Shown here: in pieces, positions 57,854-64,000 of the stretch | Numbering within the stretch: the stretch's first letter is position 1 | How the letters are laid out: each line of letters opens with the position of its first letter | NCBI GenBank assembly: GCA_945865405.1 | Contig: CAMBDS010000001.1 | Location: forward strand, 124,001 to 188,000 | Origin: Caldithrix abyssi DSM 13497 | GTDB lineage: Bacteria > Electryoneota > AABM5-125-24 > Hatepunaeales > Hatepunaeaceae | Direction: 5' to 3' | DNA: 64,000 nucleotides | The notes under the pieces: model-generated | What the model saw: only the letters and a program-made list of their open reading frames with translations | Told to the model about the DNA's origin: nothing | Database searches by the model: none | Program-made: the position numbers and the translations under genes

Positions 57854-59932
57854 TTAGTGAAGAAGACTCATTTTACCAGTGAAGCGCTGGCTCTTGGTCT
57901 CGAGGGTGTACATGTAAACCCCCGATGCGAGGCCATCCGTCGCCCAGGAGATTTCATGGTTGCCCGCGTGCATTCTGCCATCGACAAGGGTCGAAATCAG
58001 GCGGCCATTGGTGTCCCAGATCTGAACTTTGACTTCTTGTGAAGTGCTAAGAGCAAACGGAATAACAGTGGTGCTGTTGAACGGGTTCGGATAGTTCTGA
58101 CCAAGCTCAGTTACGTTCGGGACGATGATCGGCTCCCAGACGCCGGTGTAGCTTGTGCCAACTACGAGAAAGTTTTCCCAACCCTGCGACGAGTTGTTAA
58201 GCGGGTCCTGCGCGAAGATGAAAAACCAAACGGTATCACCATTTGCGAGGTGGTGAAAGGTCATTTCTTCACCTTCCATGCCGGAGACGACTGAATCGGG
58301 CAGGGTATAGAAATACTTGCCGTTAAAGAGTGCATCTGCGTCCTGAACTGAGTCGGCAACAGCGTATTCCCAACCGAGGCTGTCGGGTGTGCCGGTCCAA
58401 TGCCAGTTGATGTCGGTGTATGCGACTCCGTTCAAGTCTTCAAGCATACAGTCAACGATGAAGGGGCTCTCAAGGTTAATGTTCGGCAACATCGCATCGG
58501 CGATATCGGGTCCGTCGAGGTCAGTCGCGCCGACCTTGCCGCAAAGGGCGACAAAGACATAGTTATCAGCACCTGCCAACAGGTGATTTTGGGCTATGAA
58601 ACCACCGGAAAGGGCATCGTCTCCTTCGAAGATTGAATAGAGCTTATCCGGACCGGACCAAGTCGCTCCATCGTCATCCGAGTAGTTAACCTGGAAGCCT
58701 TCGGGAGTAAATTGACCCCAGACGTTCTCACCGACAACAAGCCGGTTCGAGGTCGTCCAGATACCTTGATTGGTGTAGAGGAGGTCGCGGACGCCATTGT
58801 ATTCGGTTGAGTCGAGGAAAGTGCGGCCTGTCCAGTCACCGCCATTGTAGCCAAGACCGTCGTAAGCGTACCAATTCCGATGGGGGTTGCCGACGCCACT
58901 GTTACTGAAGACCCATGGGGTCTCGTCGCCAGTGTCCAATCCCATTGAAGGATAGCGCTGAGCGCCAGGAATAACACCTGCAGACCACTGCCCGGGATCT
59001 GTCTGGAGTGCAACAGTTGTTCCTGCAAGATCAACACTACGAATGCAGAAATAGACATCGCCAGTGTTGACGTCCATCGATATCGGGTTGACTGCGCCGG
59101 TATAGTAGCTGAGATAATTTCCAGCTAAAATGCCGGTAGCGGTCGAGGTGACGTTACCGGAAAGCGAAGACGGAACGGTCAGGACGACCTGCTCGGTACC
59201 AGCTTCGGTAACGGTTTCATAAATGATATAGAAACTGCTCGCACCGACGTTGGTCGTCATGTGAGCATAAGGAAGCTCGCTCTCAGCACCACCACCGATG
59301 TTGATTTCGTCTTCGATCATGAAAGGGTTTGACCAGGCCGCGCCACCGTTGGTGGACATGGAGCCCCAGATCGAAGCGTTATCTTCGACTGCGTTCACCC
59401 AGATCACATAGATGTGACCTTGAGCGTTGACACCGCAGTCAGACCAGATGAAGTCATTACCTTCGGTCTCTTCGGCGATCAAGTTGTAGGAAACCGTGGC
59501 GCCGTCAGCGCTGCTCTTGACGTCATAGACACCATTTCGGCGGTTTAACGGGTTTAGGTTGCCAGTCAAGTATGAATCTAAAATGACACCGAAGTGAATA
59601 TTGTTGCTGCCATCGATAACCGCACCGAAATCGTATGAATCAGCACCCCAGGCAGCTGTTTGTTCGCCACCAGTGGTATCGATCATTCCGGTCATTCCGG
59701 CATCCATTATCGCGCTCCAGTTTTCGCCACCGTCTGCTGAAAACATCCAGCGGAGGGTCATTTCATCGGTGCCGTCTCTGGCTGGCGTTGTTGCACCGCG
59801 ATGCGCTGACGTTAACTGAACCACTGTCGGTTCCACGTTATTAGTTAAAGTCGGTTTGGCAACAACTCCATTGGTCGCCAAAGCAATCACAGTCAACAAT
59901 GCGATACCGGAAAAAAGTTTACTTTTGGGCAT
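57854..59932 (-). CDS. Secreted sialidase-like propeller protein with T9SS sorting domain
   Basis: A signal peptide (LLTVIALATNGVVA) is followed by repeated Asp-box-like motifs (SADGGENWSAIM, STNGGAAWSNPF, SDDDGATWSGPDKL), the SxDxGxxW signature of BNR/sialidase propellers. A fibronectin-like segment follows, then the sorting domain LGQNYPNPFNSTTVIPFAL / VQIWDTNGRLISTLVDG. It is probably a secreted or surface protein; catalytic residues of true sialidases are not evident. It is transcribed from a near-consensus promoter about 200 bases upstream. Confidence 0.8.
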   Translation of the reverse strand: MPKSKLFSGIALLTVIALATNGVVAKPTLTNNVEPTVVQLTSAHRGATTPARDGTDEMTLRWMFSADGGENWSAIMDAGMTGMIDTTGGEQTAAWGADSYDFGAVIDGSNNIHFGVILDSYLTGNLNPLNRRNGVYDVKSSADGATVSYNLIAEETEGNDFIWSDCGVNAQGHIYVIWVNAVEDNASIWGSMSTNGGAAWSNPFMIEDEINIGGGAESELPYAHMTTNVGASSFYIIYETVTEAGTEQVVLTVPSSLSGNVTSTATGILAGNYLSYYTGAVNPISMDVNTGDVYFCIRSVDLAGTTVALQTDPGQWSAGVIPGAQRYPSMGLDTGDETPWVFSNSGVGNPHRNWYAYDGLGYNGGDWTGRTFLDSTEYNGVRDLLYTNQGIWTTSNRLVVGENVWGQFTPEGFQVNYSDDDGATWSGPDKLYSIFEGDDALSGGFIAQNHLLAGADNYVFVALCGKVGATDLDGPDIADAMLPNINLESPFIVDCMLEDLNGVAYTDINWHWTGTPDSLGWEYAVADSVQDADALFNGKYFYTLPDSVVSGMEGEEMTFHHLANGDTVWFFIFAQDPLNNSSQGWENFLVVGTSYTGVWEPIIVPNVTELGQNYPNPFNSTTVIPFALSTSQEVKVQIWDTNGRLISTLVDGRMHAGNHEISWATDGLASGVYMYTLETKSQRFTGKMSLLH

Positions 59933-60508
59933 CTCTCAGAACTCCTGATTTTGTTTTGTTTACTTTATCGGTCGATATTGTGAGGTTCAATGAGGAAAGC
60001 AAGATCGACCGGAAACTGATTCAATTCCTCACCTTGAGAAGCTGGGGAACTAAGTCTGTAATTTTTGTGAAGTAAAGGGTAGCCGAAACGATGATAAAAA
60101 CCGCCTCCGCCTGTTCAATAGCCTAACTTGGGGAAAATATAATGCATCCAATGCAGTTTGTCAAGAAGGATCGTAATAATATGCTAACACAATCTTAACC
60201 TGATGCTGACCAACATATTACTAATCAACAAAATAAAGTGATAAAAATTAATTTGTAAGTTTATGCAAATAATGCAACTACGATACAAAATTTCTTTGAG
60301 ACCATAAAATTCATACCGGTTTTCCTGAAACTCTCGCTAAGAAAACATTTCAATTAACTGAAGATTTTTTCTCATCGATAAGTAATTAAATTGAAGTTCT
60401 GCGCTGGATTGAGAAGTTATCACGAATATGGATGGCAACTAACATCTTCTGAAGTATCCTACTACCTGCTTCTTTCAGTGACCGTCTCGAATATCTATAT
60501 TATAGTAT
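59933..60508. other. A+T-rich divergent intergenic region
   Basis: This 576-bp stretch separates the divergent sialidase-like and yigZ genes. It contains the minus-strand promoter at 60136-60164 and a long leader, but none of the palindrome families that fill most other gaps. Close to yigZ there is a TATATTATAGT stretch that may be its -10 region. Confidence 0.6.
60136..60164 (-). promoter_or_regulatory. Near-consensus promoter with long leader
   Basis: On the minus strand TTGACA (60164-60159) and TATATT (60141-60136) have a 17-base spacer. It should drive the gene at 57854 and leaves a leader of nearly 200 bases. Confidence 0.75.
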
Positions 60509-61123
60509 ATGAATAAACAGTCACCAGCGCAAGTCATTATCCCGGCATCTGCCGCAGAACATCGCCAATCGGAAAAAGGCTCAAAGTTCCTCGGATGGGC
60601 GGCTCCGGCAGATTCGGAAGCGGTTGCGTTCGAGCTACTCGCTGTCCGGTCAAGACTGCATCACGATGCGACGCATCACTGCTGGGCGTTTCGCGCAGGG
60701 CAGCTTTTGTCACCCATTGAGCGCTCCTCAGATGCTGGCGAACCGTCCGGTACTGCTGGCAGGCCGATCCTGGGGGCGATTCACGGCTCTGGACTGACCA
60801 ATGTGCTGGTAGTCGTGACACGTTGGTTTGGAGGGACGAAGCTCGGTACTGGAGGATTGATACGGGCGTATGGCACTTGTGCGGTAGAGACGTTGAGGTT
60901 GGTCGAAAGGAAAGTTGTCATCCCAACGATTGATCTTACCGTGCTTTGCCCTTACGATTTGATTGGCTGGATCGAAAGATTGGCAAAAGGATTGGGTGGT
61001 GTAGTCAAGGATGGGGCTTTTTTGGAAGAGGCGACGCTAATGGTCAGTTTACCAGTGGAAAGAGAAGCGGCTTTCAGGAAGGCGGTTCAGGACGATGGGG
61101 GTGGGCGGGTGGTAGTTCATTAA
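60509..61123 (+). CDS. yigZ: YigZ/IMPACT family protein
   Basis: The UPF0029 N-terminal domain is clear: SEKGSKFLGWAAPADSE, THHCWAFR, SDAGEPSGTAGRPILGAIHGSGLTNVLVVVTRWFGGTKLGTGGLIRAYG. A C-terminal DUF1949-type ferredoxin-like domain follows. Bacterial YigZ proteins are widespread with poorly known function; the eukaryotic relative IMPACT regulates translation. At 204 residues the length is typical. There is no Shine-Dalgarno sequence before ATG 60509 and the promoter appears to be very close, so the mRNA may be nearly leaderless. Confidence 0.9.
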   Translation: MNKQSPAQVIIPASAAEHRQSEKGSKFLGWAAPADSEAVAFELLAVRSRLHHDATHHCWAFRAGQLLSPIERSSDAGEPSGTAGRPILGAIHGSGLTNVLVVVTRWFGGTKLGTGGLIRAYGTCAVETLRLVERKVVIPTIDLTVLCPYDLIGWIERLAKGLGGVVKDGAFLEEATLMVSLPVEREAAFRKAVQDDGGGRVVVH

Positions 61124-61125
61124 AC

Positions 61126-61225
61126 GGAGTGCGCAAGCTTGCTTGCGCCAATAGTGCATGCTGAAGCAAGCTTCAGCACCCGAATTGTCTGTCAAAAAAA
61201 AGGGCGGACTAAAAGTCCGCCCTCC
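61126..61225. repeat. Three dispersed hairpins between yigZ and clpX
   Basis: GGAGTGCGCAAGCTTGCTTG-CGCC (61126-61149), GCTGAAGCAAGCTTCAGCAC (61160-61179) and AGGGCGGACTAAAAGTCCGC-CCTCC (61201-61225) lie in a row. They fill the gap between the convergent yigZ and clpX genes. Confidence 0.85.
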
Positions 61226-61237
61226 AAGTCGTTTCCC

Positions 61238-62488
61238 CTACGCACTCTTCCTCGCCTTCGACTCAATCATCTCGGGTTTACCTGTTTTCAGCACCACTTC
61301 CCTCGTTATCAGCACTTCCTCGATGCCGTCGAGATCGGGCAGATCGAACATCAGGTCGTTCATTACCGACTCGGTCACCGACCGCAAAGCTCGCGCCCCG
61401 GTGTCGCGTTTCAGTGCGAGTTCAACGACAGCCTCAAGAGCATCTTGAGTAAACGTCAGCTTGACGCCTTCCATCTCGAACAGCTTTGCGTATTGCTTGG
61501 TCAAGGCGTTCTTCGGGTCGGTTAGAACAGACATCATCGCTTCTGCGGAGAGCCTGTCAAGCGGTGCAACAACCGGCAACCTGCCGATAAGCTCAGGGAT
61601 CAGTCCGTAGCGAAGCAAATCCTCCGGCTCAACCTGCGCGATCATCTCGTAAAAGCCCATCTTCCGCCTGCCGCGAACCTCAGCCCCAAAGCCCATCGCG
61701 CCTTTGCCGGTGCGGCGGGAGATGATCCCGTCGATGCCTTCGAACGCACCACCACAGATAAAGAGGATATTCTTGGTGTTGATGGCAAGGAGTCGTTGCT
61801 CGGGGTGCTTGCGGCCTCCCTCCGGCGGGATGTTGGCGACGGTGCCTTCAAGGATTTTCAGCAAGGCTTGCTGGACGCCTTCGCCGGAAACGTCGCGAGT
61901 GATCGAGGTCGAGGCGTCCTTGCGGGCGATCTTGTCGATCTCGTCAATGTAGATGATGCCGATCTCGGCTTGCGCGATGTCCGCGTCGGCGGCGTGGTAG
62001 AGCCTGACCAGGACATTTTCTACATCTTCCCCGACGTATCCCGCTTCAGTGATAGTCGTCGCGTCGGCAATCGCAAAGGGAACTTCAAGGAAGCGCGCCA
62101 AAGTCTGGGCGATCAACGTCTTACCGGTCCCGGTCGGGCCGATCATCAGAATGTTTGACTTGTCAAGCTCAACTTCGCCCTCGATGGAGGCGCTGGTGAT
62201 CCGCTTGTAGTGGTTGTAGACTGCAACCGAGATGCGGCGCTTCGCTTCATCCTGCCCGATGACGTAGTCGGAGAGCTTGCCGAATATCTCGCGGGGTTTC
62301 GGAATGCCTCGCTTGAGCGTCCGTTTTTGAGCGACCGCGAGCTTGACGACCTGCGTTGCGTTGACGACACAGACGTCGCAGATGGTCGCCTTGGGACCGC
62401 GAACCATGACTTTGGTCAGGTCTATCGGACGCCCACAGAACGAGCATCGCTCCAGCGGCGGCGGGTTTGTTTCGAGTGTTGAGGACAT
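61238..62488 (-). CDS. clpX: ATP-dependent Clp protease ATP-binding subunit ClpX
   Basis: ClpX unfolds SsrA-tagged and other substrates and feeds them to ClpP. The N-terminal zinc domain ([27 protein letters not shown]), Walker A GPTGTGKT, pore loop [11 protein letters not shown], Walker [11 protein letters not shown], sensor [14 protein letters not shown] and the C-terminal [26 protein letters not shown] are all present. The ORF track begins 52 codons early, in a GCGAAGGCGGGGATC repeat; ATG 62488 (MSSTLETN) gives a normal 416 residues. It lies downstream of clpP with a 67-base gap that holds the repeat. Confidence 0.95.
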   Translation of the reverse strand: MSSTLETNPPPLERCSFCGRPIDLTKVMVRGPKATICDVCVVNATQVVKLAVAQKRTLKRGIPKPREIFGKLSDYVIGQDEAKRRISVAVYNHYKRITSASIEGEVELDKSNILMIGPTGTGKTLIAQTLARFLEVPFAIADATTITEAGYVGEDVENVLVRLYHAADADIAQAEIGIIYIDEIDKIARKDASTSITRDVSGEGVQQALLKILEGTVANIPPEGGRKHPEQRLLAINTKNILFICGGAFEGIDGIISRRTGKGAMGFGAEVRGRRKMGFYEMIAQVEPEDLLRYGLIPELIGRLPVVAPLDRLSAEAMMSVLTDPKNALTKQYAKLFEMEGVKLTFTQDALEAVVELALKRDTGARALRSVTESVMNDLMFDLPDLDGIEEVLITREVVLKTGKPEMIESKARKSA

Positions 62489-62531
62489 TGGACTCAGTGA
62501 CTTGTGGACTGGGAGCTGGTGACTGGTCTTG

Positions 62532-62555
62532 ATCCCCGCCTTCGCGGGGATGACG
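62532..62555. repeat. CCCCGCCTTCGCGGGGATGAC repeat
   Basis: A CCCCGC/GCGGGG hairpin lies in the clpP-clpX gap. It ends in GATGAC, like other members of the GTCATC-type repeats. It makes a spurious N-terminal extension to clpX ([10 protein letters not shown]). Confidence 0.75.
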
Positions 62556-63221
62556 TCACTTCTTCTTGAGAGCCTTTTCAATCGACTTTTCGACAGCTTT
62601 GGCAGGAACTTTGACAACGCCTTTGCCGCCGTTGGTATCGGCACGGTGAGCGATCACCTTGTCGATGAGGCCATAAGCTTTTGCTTCGTCGGCGGTCATG
62701 ATGTAGTCGCGGTCGGTGTCTTTGGCAACTTTGGCGATTGATTGACCGGAAGCTTCGGCGAGTATCTTGTTCAGCTTGTCGCGGGTCTTCAGGATCTCGC
62801 GGGCGTGAATATCGATGTCGGACGCCTGACCCTGCATACCGCCCATCGGTTGATGGATGATGATCTTGGAGTTTGGCAGTGCCGAGCGCTTGCCCTTGGC
62901 TCCAGCAGCCAGCAACAGTGCCGCCATAGAGGCTGAGTGGCCGATAGCGATGGTGGCGACATCGGGCTTGATGTACTGCATGGTGTCGTAGATAGCCATG
63001 CCACTGGTGACGAGACCGCCCGGGCTATTGATATAGATCGAGATGTCCTTGTCGGGATCTTCGGCTTCGAGGAAGATCAACTGGGCGATGATGAGGCTGG
63101 CGACGTTATCGTCGATAGGCCCGGCGAGGAAGATGATACGTTCTTTGAGAAGGCGCGAGTAGATGTCGTAGGCGCGTTCGCCTCGACCAGTCTGCTCGAC
63201 GACCATTGGGATTAGGTTCAT
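62556..63221 (-). CDS. clpP: ATP-dependent Clp protease proteolytic subunit ClpP
   Basis: The catalytic triad is complete: Ser in [15 protein letters not shown], His in [11 protein letters not shown], and Asp in [24 protein letters not shown]. The N-terminus [32 protein letters not shown] is the standard mature ClpP start. A lysine-rich tail ([20 protein letters not shown]) extends beyond the usual end. With clpX, smpB and ssrA this window carries the tagging and degradation branches of ribosome rescue. Confidence 0.95.
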   Translation of the reverse strand: MNLIPMVVEQTGRGERAYDIYSRLLKERIIFLAGPIDDNVASLIIAQLIFLEAEDPDKDISIYINSPGGLVTSGMAIYDTMQYIKPDVATIAIGHSASMAALLLAAGAKGKRSALPNSKIIIHQPMGGMQGQASDIDIHAREILKTRDKLNKILAEASGQSIAKVAKDTDRDYIMTADEAKAYGLIDKVIAHRADTNGGKGVVKVPAKAVEKSIEKALKKK

Positions 63222-63283
63222 TGGTATTGTAAGTTTAGAATTTGGAATTTGGGAATTGAATTAAATAAGTTAACGTTACAAAT

Positions 63284-64000
63284 CTATTTATATGCTTTCT
63301 TAAAAGTTACATTAAACATTGCGGGATTTGGATGTGAAACAGTTTTACCTTCTAACAATTCTTCAACGGTTAAGATTTGAATCCGAGGAAATTGAGTCTT
63401 AAACCCTTCATAGTCATAATATCCTGCTTGTTGAGCTTCGGTTCTCATTGGCTTTGTGACTTGATCGGCGAAACAGACAAAAACTCCAATTGCCGCTTTT
63501 TCATGGTCTATTACATGAACAAACTCCCTGATATTCTTCACAGTTAATGAACCGCTTTTTACTTCAATTAAAACAATATCTCTAACTTTTTCATCTCTAT
63601 AAAGAGACAAATAGCCATCGTATCCGCCATCTCCGACCTTTTTTGGATTGGATACGCCATCCATCATAAACTCAATAACCCAATCTTGAAATTTTATGCG
63701 CCCTTTCTTGGTGCCCTCTGCAAGTTCGCGTGCTGAAGCAACATCTCGCGGAAATCCGGTAATCTCAATGTTGTCTTTTATCTCCTTCATTCTTCCATTT
63801 TTCCCTCGATAAGGGTCGAGGACACGATTGTAAATTAATCGAACAGCAAGATGAGAAATGTCAACTCCAATCCATCTTCGTTTAAGGCGTTCTGCAACAG
63901 CAACAGCAGTTCCACAACCGCAGAAGAAATCTGCTACCAAATCGCCTTCATTGGAGGATGTTCCTATAATTCTCTCTAATAATGCTTCGGGTTTTTGAGT
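63284..64000 (-). CDS. DNA methyltransferase fused to a nuclease-like domain, partial
   Basis: The reading frame is open to the window edge, so the ORF-track start at 63940 is only an internal TTG. The sequence TQKPEALLERII...DLVADFFCGCGTAVAVAERLKRRWIGVDIS is the C-terminal SAM-binding motif I of an N4/N6 DNA methyltransferase. A second domain follows with GDGGYDGYLSLYRDEKVRDIVLIEVKSGS, a D...ExK pattern of Mrr/PD-(D/E)xK nucleases. It could be a one-polypeptide restriction-modification enzyme. The catalytic methyltransferase motif (DPPY-type) lies outside the window. Confidence 0.8.
   Translation of the reverse strand, partial: TQKPEALLERIIGTSSNEGDLVADFFCGCGTAVAVAERLKRRWIGVDISHLAVRLIYNRVLDPYRGKNGRMKEIKDNIEITGFPRDVASARELAEGTKKGRIKFQDWVIEFMMDGVSNPKKVGDGGYDGYLSLYRDEKVRDIVLIEVKSGSLTVKNIREFVHVIDHEKAAIGVFVCFADQVTKPMRTEAQQAGYYDYEGFKTQFPRIQILTVEELLEGKTVSHPNPAMFNVTFKKAYK

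Overview
The window reads as a chromosomal segment of a Gram-negative bacterium of the Fibrobacteres-Chlorobi-Bacteroidetes (FCB) type, most likely from a little-cultivated candidate phylum. The reasons are an LPS core pathway (Kdo transferase and a heptosyltransferase), a PorV/PorQ-family outer-membrane protein, a large TonB-dependent receptor, and six secreted proteins ending in type IX secretion (T9SS)-style sorting domains with PNPF/PNPT/PNPY motifs. I cannot name the species from sequence alone.

Layout. 1-3.7 kb: a family-2 glycosyltransferase cut by the window edge, a flippase-like membrane protein, a methyltransferase and an outer-membrane porin-like protein. 4.1-12.8 kb: a MerR regulator, two tandem SBBP-repeat T9SS proteins and a transglutaminase-like exported protein. 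13-21.5 kb: acetate kinase, two ECF-type ABC ATPases separated by a WD40 lipoprotein, waaA, a heptosyltransferase, an ApbE-like lipoprotein and a polyprenyl diphosphate synthase. 21.4-24.3 kb: two toxin-antitoxin cassettes, a SEC-C protein and a truncated RhuM protein. 24.3-27.6 kb: tyrosyl-tRNA synthetase and the nrfHA nitrite ammonification pair. 27.6-30.0 kb: a REP-associated transposase between its REP palindromes, small genes and smpB. 30.3-43.6 kb: subtilase, cyclophilin, cobalamin adenosyltransferase, ABC-F ATPase, DUF2520 protein, nucleotidyltransferase, an oxoamine synthase with its own ACP, ammonium transporter and acpS. 44-60 kb: a very large beta-helix T9SS protein, tmRNA (ssrA), a five-gene TonB receptor/PorV operon and another T9SS protein. 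60.5-64 kb: YigZ, clpX, clpP and an edge-truncated DNA methyltransferase-nuclease.

Functional links. nrfHA (nitrite to ammonium) and amt fit ammonium-based nitrogen handling. smpB and ssrA together give trans-translation, and ClpXP, which degrades tagged proteins, is also here. acpS can activate the ACP encoded beside the oxoamine synthase. PorV/PorQ and the sorting domains imply a T9SS encoded elsewhere.

The outstanding feature is a dense load of short palindromic repeats of several families. They fill most intergenic gaps, but many also sit inside genes in frame, supply start codons, or form the apparent N-termini of ORFs. Two loci additionally show cassettes bracketed by duplicated pieces of a host gene: the toxin-antitoxin pairs split the 5' end of the polyprenyl synthase, and a lipoprotein gene is bracketed by copies of the acpS 3' end. 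These are the best candidates for undescribed biology here. All calls come from reading the sequence and supplied ORFs; no database search was run.
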